Part shown: piece by piece, positions 52,612 to 62,483 of the stretch | Layout: every line of letters begins with the position of its first letter | Position numbering within the stretch: position 1 is the stretch's first letter | Assembly: GCF_023184515.1 (NCBI RefSeq) | Contig: NZ_JAAHBP010000015.1 | Span: forward strand, 178,246-242,245 | Direction of reading: 5' to 3' | From: Streptomyces sp. D2-8 | GTDB taxonomy: Bacteria; Actinomycetota; Actinomycetes; Streptomycetales; Streptomycetaceae | Length of the DNA stretch: 64,000 bases | Notes under the pieces: generated by a model | Seen by the model: the letters and a program-made list of their open reading frames with translations, nothing else | What the model was told of the DNA's origin: nothing | Databases searched by the model: none | Program-made: the position numbers and the translations under genes

Positions 52612-54348
52612 CTAGCCGTCCGCCCGGGCCGCCGCGAGCAGCTCCTCCGCGTGTGCCCGGGCCGTCTCGGAGTCCTCCTGCCCGGCGAGCATGCGGGACA
52701 GCTCCCGGACCCGGTCCTCCCCTTCGAGGACCTTGACGCCGGAGCGGGTCACGGACCCGTCGTTGGTCTTCTCGACCAGCAGCTGCCGGTCGGCGAAGGC
52801 GGCCACCTGGGGCAGATGCGTCACGACCACGACCTGCGCGGTCTTCGCCAGTCGCGCGAGCCGCCGGCCGATCTCGACCGCCGCCTTGCCGCCGACCCCG
52901 GCGTCCACCTCGTCGAAGAGGTACGTCGGCACGGGGTCCGTCCCCGCGAACACGACCTCCACGGCCAGCATCACCCGCGACAGTTCGCCGCCGGACGCGC
53001 CCTTGGCGATCGGCCGGGGCGGCGCGCCCGGGTGCGGGGCGAGCAGCAGCTCGACCTCGTCGGCGCCCGCGGGACCGTAGGCCACCGGACGCCCGCCGAC
53101 CTCGACGCCCTCCGGGTCCTCGGTCTGCCGGATATCGAAGGACACGCGCGCGTGCGGCATGGCGAGCGAGGCCAGCTCGGCAGTGACAGCCGCGGCGAAC
53201 CGCTGGGCGGCCTCCGTCCGGGCGTCCGTCAACGCCTGTGCCAGCCCGCCCAGTTCGGACCGCAGCGCGTCCCGCTCGGCCGTCAGCTCCCCGATCCGCT
53301 CGTCGTCGCCGTCGAGATCGGTCAGCCGGGCGGCGCTCTGCTCGGCCCAGGCCAGCACGGTGGCGATGTCCTCGCCGTACTTGCGCGTCAGCCCGGTGAG
53401 CGCGGCCCGCCGCTCCTCGACGGCCGCCAGCCGCAGCGGATCGGCGTCCAGGTCGTCGGCGTACCCGGCCAGGTCGCCCGCCGCGTCGCGCAGCAGGATC
53501 CCGATCTCCCCGATGCGGTCGGCGAGCGCGGCCAGCGCCGGGTCGTGCGACCGTACGGCGTCCAGGGCCCGCTGTGCGCCCGCGACGAGCGTCCCGGCGT
53601 CGACGCCCTCCGGGTCCTCCGGGTTGCCCGCGACAGCGGCGTGCGCGGCCGCCGCGGCCGATGCCAGCGCCTCGGCGTGCCCGAGCCGCTCGGCCTCCTC
53701 GGCCAGCTCCACGTCCTCACCGGCGCGGGGTTCGACGGCGGCGATCTCGTCGAGCCCGAAGCGCAGCAGGTCGGCCTCCTGGGCCCGGTCACGCGCCCGG
53801 GTGGTGATCTCTTCGAGCTCGGCGGAGACGGCCCGCAGCCGCTTGTACGCCTCGCCGTACTTGGCCAGCGGCCCGGCGACCGCGTCGCCCGCATACCGGT
53901 CGAGCGCCTGCCGCTGCCGGGACAGCTTGAGCAGCCCCTGCTGGTCGGTCTGCCCGTGCACGGCCACCAGCTCGTCGGCGAGCTCGGCCAGCACGCCCAC
54001 GGGCACGCTGCGCCCGCCCAGGTGCGCCCGCGAGCGCCCCTCGGCGGAAACGGTACGGCTGATCAGCAGGGCACCGTCGTCGAGCTCGGCCCCGGCCTCC
54101 TCGGCGCGTACCGCGGCCGTGGCGTCCCGGGGAACGGTGATCCGCCCCTCCACGACGGCCTTGCCGGCCCCGATCCGCACGAGCGCGGGGTCGGCCCGCC
54201 CGCCCAGCAGCAACCCCAGGCTTGTGACCACCATGGTCTTGCCCGCACCCGTCTCACCGGTGACCGCGGTGAACCCGGGCGACAGCTCGACGACGGCATC
54301 GTCGATCACGCCCAGCGACCGTATCCGCATCTCCTCCAACACGGACAC
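52612..54348 (-). CDS. recN: DNA repair protein RecN
   Basis: A 578-residue SMC-like ATPase for double-strand break repair. It has the N-terminal Walker A (GETGAGKTM, about 31-39), a central coiled coil with many Ala/Glu/Arg heptads, and the C-terminal signature SGGELSRVMLAVEVVF with Walker B TYLFDEVDAG. The start GTG 54348 is the usual one; no LexA box was seen upstream, unlike dnaE2 in this window. It is preceded by nadK and tlyA on the same strand; the tlyA-nadK-recN order is conserved in actinobacteria. Confidence 0.96.
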   Translation of the reverse strand: MSVLEEMRIRSLGVIDDAVVELSPGFTAVTGETGAGKTMVVTSLGLLLGGRADPALVRIGAGKAVVEGRITVPRDATAAVRAEEAGAELDDGALLISRTVSAEGRSRAHLGGRSVPVGVLAELADELVAVHGQTDQQGLLKLSRQRQALDRYAGDAVAGPLAKYGEAYKRLRAVSAELEEITTRARDRAQEADLLRFGLDEIAAVEPRAGEDVELAEEAERLGHAEALASAAAAAHAAVAGNPEDPEGVDAGTLVAGAQRALDAVRSHDPALAALADRIGEIGILLRDAAGDLAGYADDLDADPLRLAAVEERRAALTGLTRKYGEDIATVLAWAEQSAARLTDLDGDDERIGELTAERDALRSELGGLAQALTDARTEAAQRFAAAVTAELASLAMPHARVSFDIRQTEDPEGVEVGGRPVAYGPAGADEVELLLAPHPGAPPRPIAKGASGGELSRVMLAVEVVFAGTDPVPTYLFDEVDAGVGGKAAVEIGRRLARLAKTAQVVVVTHLPQVAAFADRQLLVEKTNDGSVTRSGVKVLEGEDRVRELSRMLAGQEDSETARAHAEELLAAARADG

Positions 54349-54425
54349 GACCTTACGAGGTCCGGGCCACGGATTGCGACTGGCCCACTCTTGTCACCCG
54401 CGAGTGTGGCGGCGCCCATTCCTTG

Positions 54426-54477
54426 GGGGCGCGGGGAACTGCGCGAACAGCCACAATCCACCCGCACCCGCCGACGA
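54426..54477. repeat. Dispersed Streptomyces intergenic repeat, copy B
   Basis: This is the second copy of the element at 43705-43757, starting GGGGCGCGGGGAACTGCGCG and ending CCGACGA. It lies 25 bases past the nadK stop, again downstream of a minus-strand gene and in the same orientation. Confidence 0.7.
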
Positions 54478-54501
54478 AGCGGAACCACCCCCTGCAAACC
54501 G

Positions 54502-55407
54502 CTAGTGAGGCGCTCCCCGCCACCCGGAAACAGGCAGCGCGAACTTGGCCACCAGCCGGTCCGTGAACGACGCGTGATGCAGCCGGGCCAGCCGAACCGG
54601 CACGGCCCCCCGCCGCACCTCCACCCTCGCCCCCGGCGGCAACTCCACGGTCCGCCGCCCGTCACACCACAGCACACCTGGGGGAATGTGGGGCAGAACC
54701 TCCACAGCCAACACGGAATCCGGCGATGTCACCAACGGCTTCGCGAACAGCGCGTGCGCGGAGATCGGCACCATCAGCAGCGCCTCGACCTCCGGCCACA
54801 CCACCGGCCCGCCCGCCGAGAACGCGTACGCCGTCGACCCCGTGGGGGTCGCACACACGATCCCGTCACAGCCGAACCCGGTCACCGGCCGGCCGTCGAT
54901 CTCCAGGACGATCTCCAGCATCCGCTCGGCGGACACCTTCTGCACGGCCGCCTCGTTCAGCGCCCAGTCCGTGTGCACGATGTCCCCGTTGCGGTGCACG
55001 ACGACGTCGACGGTCATCCGCTCCTCGACCTCGTACGCCTTGGTCACCACCCGGTCGACGACCTTGTCGAGGTCGTCCCGCTCGGCCTCCGCGAGGAACC
55101 CGACGCGTCCGAGGTTGACGCCGAGCATCGGCACACCCGACGCCCGCGCGAACTCGGCACCGCGCAGCAACGTGCCGTCGCCGCCCAGCACGATGAGCAG
55201 CTCACAGCCGTCGAGGCACTGCGGCGTGGCTTCCCTGACCAGCTCCACCTCCGCCGGCAGCGGCAGGTCGCGGGCCTCGGCCTCCAGGACGCGCACGCCC
55301 AGCCCGGAGCGCAGCAGCCCCTTCACCACGAGCTCGGCACTGCGCACGGCAGCGGGCCGCCCCGTGTGGGCGAGCAGGAAAACAGTACGAGCTCGGTTCT
55401 CGGTCAA
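54502..55407 (-). CDS. nadK: NAD kinase
   Basis: A 301-residue ATP-NAD kinase making NADP. The GGDGT motif (75-79) in LLIVLGGDGTLLR binds the phosphate donor; the NE motif is in DWALNEAAVQK, and GPVVWPEVEALLMVPI belongs to the C-terminal domain. The start is TTG 55407, which overlaps the tlyA stop by 4 bases (TTGA) and has GGAGGG seven bases upstream; no nearer ATG exists. Coupled to tlyA. Confidence 0.95.
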   Translation of the reverse strand: MTENRARTVFLLAHTGRPAAVRSAELVVKGLLRSGLGVRVLEAEARDLPLPAEVELVREATPQCLDGCELLIVLGGDGTLLRGAEFARASGVPMLGVNLGRVGFLAEAERDDLDKVVDRVVTKAYEVEERMTVDVVVHRNGDIVHTDWALNEAAVQKVSAERMLEIVLEIDGRPVTGFGCDGIVCATPTGSTAYAFSAGGPVVWPEVEALLMVPISAHALFAKPLVTSPDSVLAVEVLPHIPPGVLWCDGRRTVELPPGARVEVRRGAVPVRLARLHHASFTDRLVAKFALPVSGWRGAPH

Positions 55408-56219
55408 CGCGGCCCCTCCGCCACTGCACGGTCTGCGTCGGCCGGGTCCAGTTCCGGTGCCCCGGACCGCAGCCACAGAAAGTATTCGACATTCCCCGAC
55501 GGCCCGGGCAGCGGACTGGCCGTCACGCCCTTCACCCCGAGCCCCAGCCCCCAGGCCTTCTCGGCCACCCCCCGTACCGCTTCGGCCCGCAGCTGGGTGC
55601 TGCGTACCACTCCCCCGCTCCCCAGCCGCTCCTTCCCCACCTCGAACTGCGGCTTGACCATCATCACCAGGTCGGCGTCCGGCTTCACGCACCGCACGAG
55701 GGCGGGCAGGACCAGCCCGAGCGGGATGAAGGACAGATCCCCCACGACAAGATCCACTGGCTCCCCATCGATCGCTTCAAGCGTCAACTCGCGTACGTTC
55801 GTACGGTCCTTGACGGTGACGCGTTCATCCTTCTGGAGGGACCACGCGAGTTGTCCGTATCCGACGTCCACGGCGACCACATGGGCGGCGCCCGCCCGCA
55901 GCAGGACGTCGGTGAAACCGCCGGTCGACGCGCCCGCGTCGAGCGCCCTGCGCCCCTCGACGGCGAGCCCCCGCGGACCGAACACCGCGAGCGCGCCGGC
56001 CAGCTTGTGGCCGCCGCGCGAGACGTAGTCGGGGTCGCCGTCGTCCCGGGCCACCACGATCGCCGCCGCGGTCTCCACCTGCGTGGCCGGTTTGGTCGCG
56101 ACGGTCTTGCCGACGGAGACCCGCCCGGCGGCGATCAGCTGCGCGGCGTGCTCGCGCGAGCGCGCGAGCTTCCGGCGGACCAGCTCCGCGTCCAGACGGC
56201 GGCGTGCGACTCCTGCCAC
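55404..56219 (-). CDS. tlyA: TlyA family rRNA methyltransferase
   Basis: A 271-residue protein with an N-terminal S4 RNA-binding domain (RRRLDAELVRRKLARSREHA, about 5-65) and an FtsJ-like methyltransferase domain (DAGASTGGFTDVLLRAGAAH as the SAM motif I). TlyA 2'-O-methylates rRNA in mycobacteria, which affects capreomycin sensitivity. The GTG start at 56219 follows AGGAG by ten bases. It is coupled to nadK and follows the small acidic gene by 55 bases. Confidence 0.93.
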   Translation of the reverse strand: MAGVARRRLDAELVRRKLARSREHAAQLIAAGRVSVGKTVATKPATQVETAAAIVVARDDGDPDYVSRGGHKLAGALAVFGPRGLAVEGRRALDAGASTGGFTDVLLRAGAAHVVAVDVGYGQLAWSLQKDERVTVKDRTNVRELTLEAIDGEPVDLVVGDLSFIPLGLVLPALVRCVKPDADLVMMVKPQFEVGKERLGSGGVVRSTQLRAEAVRGVAEKAWGLGLGVKGVTASPLPGPSGNVEYFLWLRSGAPELDPADADRAVAEGPR

Positions 56220-56274
56220 GTTCGGTTCAGCTCCTAGGTCCAGGCGGCGATCAGAGGGGGCGACCCGAAGGGTC

Positions 56275-56553
56275 TCATTGAGGGGTGGTGGTCGGGTGAC
56301 GGGCGGGAGCCGGAGGTCCCGGGCGGGCGTCGAGCGCGGTGAGCGCGTCGCGCAGCCCCCGGTGTACATCCTCGTACACCTCGACATGCCCGTCCGTGGC
56401 GAGGTGGTCCGCGTCGCCGAGCCGGCCCAGGGCCGCGTCCACACAGGCGTCGCCGGTGGGCGTGCGGGGCACGTTCAGGGGGGCGGGAGCGGCGGGGTCG
56501 TACGCCGGCTCTTCCTCCGCCGCGGGCGGGATCTCGGGAACTGCGTCGTCCAT
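56275..56553 (-). CDS. Small acidic Pro/Ala-rich conserved protein
   Basis: A 92-residue protein, acidic and Pro/Ala-rich at the N-terminus, with a short ordered part (DACVDAALGRLGDADHLAT, VEVYEDVHRGLRDALTALD) that looks like two helices. It begins the tlyA-nadK-recN run. The function is unknown. It has a TAGCGT -10 element six bases before the ATG, so it is probably leaderless. Confidence 0.7.
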   Translation of the reverse strand: MDDAVPEIPPAAEEEPAYDPAAPAPLNVPRTPTGDACVDAALGRLGDADHLATDGHVEVYEDVHRGLRDALTALDARPGPPAPARHPTTTPQ

Positions 56554-56557
56554 GCCC

Positions 56558-56589
56558 CGACGCTACCGCGAACCGCTGCGGTACCGTCG
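56558..56589. promoter_or_regulatory. Back-to-back leaderless promoters forming an imperfect palindrome
   Basis: Between divergent ATGs at 56553 and 56596 only 42 bases remain. They contain CGACGCTACCGC (56558-56569) and GCGGTACCGTCG (56578-56589), a 12-base inverted repeat with one mismatch and an 8-base gap. The minus-strand -10 TAGCGT (56560-56565) and plus-strand -10 TACCGT (56582-56587) lie in the two arms. Confidence 0.6.
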
Positions 56590-56595
56590 GTCGCG

Positions 56596-56926
56596 ATGGC
56601 CACGATCGAGGAGTGCCGCAGCGCACTCGACAAGCTCTCGGACAGCATGCAGCGCGCCGAAGGGGACGTCCGCGAGGCCGCGGCCCTGGACCGCTCGGTG
56701 AGCTGCCACATCACGGACCTGGACGTCACCTTCGTCGGCCGGATGCGCGGCGGGCGGATCGAGGTGCACGACACCGTGCAGGGACCGCCGCACGGCAAGG
56801 CGGAGATCAGACTCGCCATGACCGGCGACGACCTGGTCGCACTGGTCGGCGGCGAGCTGCACTTCGCCAAGGCCTGGGGCTCCGGCCGGGTGAAGCTGAA
56901 CGCGGGTGTGCGGGACCTGCTCCAGC

Positions 56927-56943
<17 letters not shown>
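56596..56943 (+). CDS. SCP-2 sterol transfer family protein
   Basis: A 115-residue protein of the SCP2/sterol-carrier fold: ATIEECRSALDKLSDSMQRA, VSCHITDLDVTFVGRMRGGR, EIRLAMTGDDLVALVGGEL, then FAKAWGSGRVKLNAGVRDL. Such proteins bind hydrophobic ligands. It is divergent from the small acidic gene and probably leaderless. Its last 17 bases overlap the convergent iron-transport ATPase gene. Confidence 0.8.
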
Positions 56944-57807
<864 letters not shown>

Positions 57808-57811
<4 letters not shown>

Positions 57812-58848
57812 ATCCGGCCCGCCCTGCGCTCGCTGACCAGCAGCCACAGCAGGTAGACCCCGCCGAGCACACCGGTGACCACGCCCACGGGCAGCTGCTC
57901 GGCGCCGAACGCCCGCTGCGAGACCCAGTCGGCGACGACCAGGAGGGCGGCGCCCATGCACAGCGAGGGCAGCAGGTTGGGCCCGGGCGAGCGGGTCAGG
58001 CGCCGGGCCAGCTGCGGCGCGGTGAGCGCGACGAAGCTGACGGGACCGGCCGCGGCGGTGGCGGACGCGGTGAGCAGCACGGCCGCCACCATGAGCAGCA
58101 GCCGTACCCGCTCGACCCGCACCCCGAGGGCGTACGACACGTCGTCGCCCATCTCCATCATCCGCAGCCCGCGCGCGTTGACGAGGACGAGCGGCACCAG
58201 TACGGCGGTCAGCGCGAGCAGCGGCCATACCTGGTCCCAGTCCCGGCCGTCGAGGGACCCGGTCATCCACACGACCGCGCGGGCCGCGTCCACGATGTCG
58301 GACTTGGTGAGCAGGTAGCCGTTGACCGCCGTGACGATCGCGGAGACGCCGATACCGACCAGGACCAGCCGGTAGCCGTGCACACCCCGCTTCCAGGCGA
58401 GCACGTAGATGGCGAGGCCGGTCACCAGCCCGCCCACCAGCGCCCCGGCGGCGACCTGGTTGGCGCTGCCGGAGGTCAGCACGATCACCACGAGCGCGCC
58501 CGCTGTCGCCCCCTGCCCGAGGCCCAGCACGTCCGGACTGCCCAGCGGGTTGCGGGAGATGGCCTGGAACAGCGCACCGCCGAGTCCGAGCGAGGCGCCG
58601 ACCAGCAGCCCGACCAGGACCCGCGGCAGCCGCAACTCGTTGACGATGAACTCCTGGCCCGGGTTGCCCTCGCCGGCCAGCGTCCGCAGCACGTCGGCGG
58701 CCGGGATCGGGAAGTCGCCGGTGCCGATGAGCACGACACTCGCCGCGAGCGCCGCGACGAGCAGCAGGAGCACGACGGTGACGGCCCGCACGTCCAGGCG
58801 TATCGAGAGCCCGCCCGGGGTCCGCACGGCACGGTTGGTGGTCTTCAC
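57808..58848 (-). CDS. FecCD-type iron-siderophore permease (second)
   Basis: A 346-residue permease with about nine to ten helices and the FecCD motifs LRLPRVLVGLLVGASLGLGG and NPLGSPDVLGLGQGATAGA. With the preceding permease it forms the heterodimeric channel for a ferric siderophore. Its GTG start overlaps the upstream permease stop (GTGA). Confidence 0.9.
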
Positions 58849-59888
58849 AGCTGCGCCGTCCTCCGCCGTCGTACGAGAAAGATGAACACCGGGCCGCCGA
58901 GGATCGCGGTGACGATGCCCACCTGGAGCTCCGAGGGCCGGGCCACGATCCGGCCGATGACATCGGCGCCGAGCAGCAGCACGGGCGACAGGATCGCCGC
59001 GTACGGCAGGATCCAGCGCAGGTCGGGCCCGGTGAAGGAGCGCACGACGTGGGGCACCATCAGCCCGACGAACACGATGGGCCCGCAGGCGGCGGTCGCG
59101 GCCCCGCACAGCACGGTCGCGGCCAGCATGGACAGCGCCCGGGTGCGGTTGAGGTCGGCGCCGAGGGCCTTGGCGGTGTCGTCGCCCATGGCCATCGCGT
59201 TGAGCGGCCGGGCCAGGGCGAGCGCGAGGACCGTGCCGGTCAGCAGGAACGGCAGGACCTGCGTGATGGTCGAGTCGGTCGCCGAGGCCAGCGAACCGAC
59301 CGTCCAGAAGCGCATCTTGCCGAGCGCCGCCTCGTCCATGATCATCACGGCCTGGAGGTAGCCGTACAGCGCGGCGCTGATCGCCGTACCGGCCAGCGCG
59401 AGCCGGACCGGGGTCGCGCCCCGGCTGCCGCCGAGAAACCAGACCAGCGCCCCGACCGCGGCCGCGCCGAAGAACGCGAACCAGACGTAGCCGCTGAGCG
59501 AGGTGACCCCGAAGTACGTGATGGCCGTGACGACCGCGGCGGACGCACCCGCGTTGATGCCGAGCAGCCCCGGGTCCGCCAGCGGGTTGCGCGTGAGGGC
59601 CTGCAGCACCGCCCCGGCCAGGCCGAGAGCGGCACCGGCGAGCAGCCCGAGCAGGGTCCGCGACAGCCGCTCCGCGACGACGACGTCCCCGTAGGTCCCC
59701 GAGTCCTCGAACAAGCCGTGCCAGACCTGCCCGAGGGACAGCTCCTTCGCTCCGATCGCGATACTCGCCAGCGCGACGAGCACCAGGATCGCCACGGACA
59801 GAAGCAGCCCGAAGGCTCGTACCGCCCGTCGGTCCGGGGGCGCGGGGGCGGTCTCCGCGCGCTGTTCGGGGGGACTCTCGACCAACAC
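58845..59888 (-). CDS. FecCD-type iron-siderophore permease (first)
   Basis: A 347-residue permease with the FecCD motifs RLSRTLLGLLAGAALGLAGA and NPLADPGLLGINAGASAAV. As first gene of the operon it follows an iron box whose sequence overlaps the -10 element TAACCT, six bases before the GTG at 59888; no ribosome site is present, so the mRNA is probably leaderless. No substrate-binding protein gene is adjacent; it must be encoded elsewhere. Confidence 0.9.
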   Translation of the reverse strand: MLVESPPEQRAETAPAPPDRRAVRAFGLLLSVAILVLVALASIAIGAKELSLGQVWHGLFEDSGTYGDVVVAERLSRTLLGLLAGAALGLAGAVLQALTRNPLADPGLLGINAGASAAVVTAITYFGVTSLSGYVWFAFFGAAAVGALVWFLGGSRGATPVRLALAGTAISAALYGYLQAVMIMDEAALGKMRFWTVGSLASATDSTITQVLPFLLTGTVLALALARPLNAMAMGDDTAKALGADLNRTRALSMLAATVLCGAATAACGPIVFVGLMVPHVVRSFTGPDLRWILPYAAILSPVLLLGADVIGRIVARPSELQVGIVTAILGGPVFIFLVRRRRTAQL

Positions 59889-59892
59889 GCAG

Positions 59893-59911
59893 TTAGGTTA
59901 GCCTACCCTCG
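59893..59911. promoter_or_regulatory. Iron box (DmdR/IdeR operator) over the -10
   Basis: TTAGGTTAGCCTACCCTCG matches the actinobacterial iron-box consensus TTAGGTTAGGCTAACCTAA at 15 of 19 positions. On the minus strand it contains TAACCT (59895-59900), a TANNNT -10 that leads to a leaderless transcript starting at GTG 59888. DmdR/IdeR with iron would therefore block RNA polymerase. Confidence 0.85.
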
Positions 59912-59982
59912 CATTCGAGCAAGATTCGGATTCCCGGCGCCGCCTCGAGGTGCGCGGCTGCGCGACGGGCACTGACAGGAGC

Positions 59983-61014
59983 TCAGATACCCAGCCGTGC
60001 CAGCCCCTTCCCTCCGTCCAGCTCGCACACACCCTCACCGGCGGTGGTCCACGCCACGGCGCACAGCGCGCGCAGCCCGTCCAGCGCCTCGCCCTCGCCC
60101 TCCAGCTCCAGCCGGTCGGCACCGGCCGTCGCCGTCCAGCCACCGCACCGGAACCCGCCCTCGCCCACTGCGACGACGTCCGGCTGACCGCCGAGCATTC
60201 CGCGCAGATCGGCGTCCACATATGTCGGCCGGTGCTGCGGCGGCGCGGCCAGCAACTGCGCACCGTCGGTGACACCGGTGAGGACGAGCAGCGAGTCGAC
60301 CTCCCCGTTGAACGCGCCCTCGATGTCCGTGTCCAGCCGGTCCCCGACCACCAGCGGCCGCTTCGCCCCGGTCCGCAGGATCGTCTCCCGGTGCATCGGC
60401 GGCAGCGGCTTGCCGGCGACCTGCGGCTCGGCTCCCGTGGCGATCCGCACGACCTCCACCGCGGCGCCGTTGCCCGGCGCGATCCCGCGCCCGCTCGGAA
60501 TCGTCAGGTCGGTGTTGGACGCGAACCACGGCACGCCCCGCGCCACCGCGTAGGCAGCCTCGGCGAACCGGCCCCATGGCAGATCGGGCCCGCCGAACCC
60601 CTGCACCACCGCCGCCGGATCGTCGTCCGCCGACTCCACGGGCACCAGCCGGCGTTCGCGCAGCGCGACCCGCAGCCCCTCACCGCCGATCACCAGCACC
60701 CGGGCGCCCTGCGGCACCTGCTCGCTGATCAGCCGCGCGACCGCCTGCGCCGAGGTGATCACATCGTCCGCGCCCGTCGGTATCCCCAGCTCCGTCAGAT
60801 GCCCGGCCACGGTGTCCGGGGTCCGCAGCGCGTTGTTCGTCACGTACGCCAGGTGCATACCGCCCTCCCGGGCCCGGGCCAGCGACTCGACCGCGTGCGC
60901 GATCGCGCTCCCGCCCGCGTACACGACACCGTCCAGATCGAGCAGAGCCGTGTCGTACGCCTCGCTCAGGGCCTGCCCACTGGCCTCGGGCCTCGTCCTG
61001 ACGCTCCGGCTCAT
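59983..61014 (-). CDS. HAD superfamily hydrolase, subfamily IIA (NagD/PGP type)
   Basis: A 343-residue HAD-IIA phosphatase. Motif I is DTALLDLDGVVYAGG with the nucleophile Asp, motif II lies in LAYVTNNALRTPD, and motif III/IV is PLVVGDRLDTDIEGA. A C-terminal extension beyond ~260 is somewhat unusual. Proteins like this dephosphorylate sugar phosphates or 2-phosphoglycolate. The ATG at 61014 follows GGAG by nine bases. It is divergent from the DUF1015 gene by 72 bases. Confidence 0.9.
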   Translation of the reverse strand: MSRSVRTRPEASGQALSEAYDTALLDLDGVVYAGGSAIAHAVESLARAREGGMHLAYVTNNALRTPDTVAGHLTELGIPTGADDVITSAQAVARLISEQVPQGARVLVIGGEGLRVALRERRLVPVESADDDPAAVVQGFGGPDLPWGRFAEAAYAVARGVPWFASNTDLTIPSGRGIAPGNGAAVEVVRIATGAEPQVAGKPLPPMHRETILRTGAKRPLVVGDRLDTDIEGAFNGEVDSLLVLTGVTDGAQLLAAPPQHRPTYVDADLRGMLGGQPDVVAVGEGGFRCGGWTATAGADRLELEGEGEALDGLRALCAVAWTTAGEGVCELDGGKGLARLGI

Positions 61015-61074
61015 CCCGCATCGCTCCTCGTTCGACGGCTTTCCCCCGATCATCCCCCATGCCACCGACAGCCG

Positions 61075-61080
61075 TACGAT
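61075..61080 (+). promoter_or_regulatory. -10 element for a leaderless transcript
   Basis: TACGAT ends six bases before ATG 61087 with no ribosome site between. Confidence 0.55.
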
Positions 61081-61086
61081 GCCGGG

Positions 61087-62379
61087 ATGAACACAGCAGG
61101 TCACTCGGAGGCAACGACGCACCGAGGCCTGGAACTCACCCCGTTCCGAGGCCTTCGTTACGACCCCGACCGGGTCGGCAGCCTTGCCGCCGTCACATCT
61201 CCGCCGTACGACGTCGTGGTGCGCCCCGACGGCCTGCACCACCTCGAATCCTCCGACCCGTACAACATCGTCCGTCTGATCCTGCCCCAGGCAGCCACGC
61301 CCAGCGCCCGCAACGAACGGGCCGCCGACACCCTGCGCCGCTGGCTGTCCGAGGGCATCCTCACCACCGACCCGGAGCCCGGCCTCTACGTCTACGAGCA
61401 GCAGGACGGCAACGGCATGCTGCAACGCGGCATCATCGGCGCCCTACGCGTCGCGGACCCCGACGAGCAGGTGGTGCTGCCGCACGAGGACGTCATGCCG
61501 CACATCGTCGCCGACCGCGCGGCCCTGATGCGGGCCACCTCGGCCAACCTCGAACCCCTCCTGCTCACCTACCGGGGCAACGGCTCGACGACGGCCACGG
61601 CGGACCTGATCGAGCGCACAGCCGACCGGCCACCGCTCCTCGCCACCACCACGGAGGACGGCTTCCGCCACCGCCTGTGGTCGGTCACCGCCCCCGACGA
61701 CCTGGCCACGATCCAGACCGACCTCGGCCGGCACCAGGCCCTCATCGCCGACGGCCACCACCGCTGGGCGACCTACCGCCGCCTCCGCTCGGAGCACCCT
61801 TCCCCCAGCCCGTGGGACGACGGCCTGGTCCTCCTCGTCGACACGGCCCGCTACCCCCTCCGGGTCCGCGCCATCCACCGCCTCCTGCACGACCTGCCGG
61901 CCGGCGATGCCGTGGCCGCCCTGGACGGCCACTTCCGCGTGCGCCGCCTCGACGTCCCACTGGCCGAGGCTCTGGGCACACTGGCGGACGCGGCCTGCGC
62001 CGGCAACGCGTTCCTCCTGGCCGGCGACGGCGCCTTCCACCTCGTGGACCACCCGGACCCGGATCTGCTGGCCCGGACGATCCCCGCCGACCGCCCCGCG
62101 GCCTGGCGCACCCTGGACGCGACGGTCCTGCACGCCACGCTCCTCGAGCACGTCTGGCGCATCCCCGAGGACTCCCCCGCCCACATCGCCTACATCCACG
62201 ACACGGCCGCGACGGTCGAGAAGGCGGAACGCGACGGTGGTACGGCCGTACTGATGCATCCGGTCCGCGAGGAGGTCGTCCGCGACCTGGCCCGCCAGGG
62301 CGTGACGATGCCCCGCAAGTCGACGTCGTTCGGCCCGAAACCGGCGACGGGTCTGGTGCTGCGGGCGCTGGACCTCTGA
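61087..62379 (+). CDS. DUF1015 family protein
   Basis: A 430-residue protein of the DUF1015 family, recognisable by FRGLRYDPDRVGSLAAVTSP, PPYDVV, SSDPYNIVRLILPQ, YVYEQQ and IADGHHRWATYRRLRSEH. The His-rich motif and overall layout suggest an enzyme, but its reaction is not established in general; some members were linked to serine or phosphoserine metabolism. It is probably leaderless. A terminator lies ~50 bases after the stop. Confidence 0.88.
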   Translation: MNTAGHSEATTHRGLELTPFRGLRYDPDRVGSLAAVTSPPYDVVVRPDGLHHLESSDPYNIVRLILPQAATPSARNERAADTLRRWLSEGILTTDPEPGLYVYEQQDGNGMLQRGIIGALRVADPDEQVVLPHEDVMPHIVADRAALMRATSANLEPLLLTYRGNGSTTATADLIERTADRPPLLATTTEDGFRHRLWSVTAPDDLATIQTDLGRHQALIADGHHRWATYRRLRSEHPSPSPWDDGLVLLVDTARYPLRVRAIHRLLHDLPAGDAVAALDGHFRVRRLDVPLAEALGTLADAACAGNAFLLAGDGAFHLVDHPDPDLLARTIPADRPAAWRTLDATVLHATLLEHVWRIPEDSPAHIAYIHDTAATVEKAERDGGTAVLMHPVREEVVRDLARQGVTMPRKSTSFGPKPATGLVLRALDL

Positions 62380-62401
62380 CAGCACCGGCGGTGCCGGCCG
62401 T

Positions 62402-62429
62402 GCGGACACGAAGAAGCGGACACGAAGAA
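62402..62429. repeat. Short direct repeat
   Basis: GCGGACACGAAGAA occurs twice in direct tandem (62402-62415 and 62416-62429), just before the terminator hairpin. Confidence 0.85.
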
Positions 62430-62472
62430 GGGGCGGGACCCCGAGGCCTCACAGCCGGGATCCCGCCCCTTC
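62427..62472. terminator. Bidirectional terminator
   Basis: A perfect 12-base-pair stem (62427-62438 with 62461-62472) with a 22-base loop lies between the convergent DUF1015 gene and the TPR gene. Confidence 0.8.
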
Positions 62473-62483
62473 TCCTACGGACG

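Noticed and set aside
52450..54348. LexA control of recN
   Set aside because: No GAAC-N4-GTTC-type box was found upstream of the recN start.
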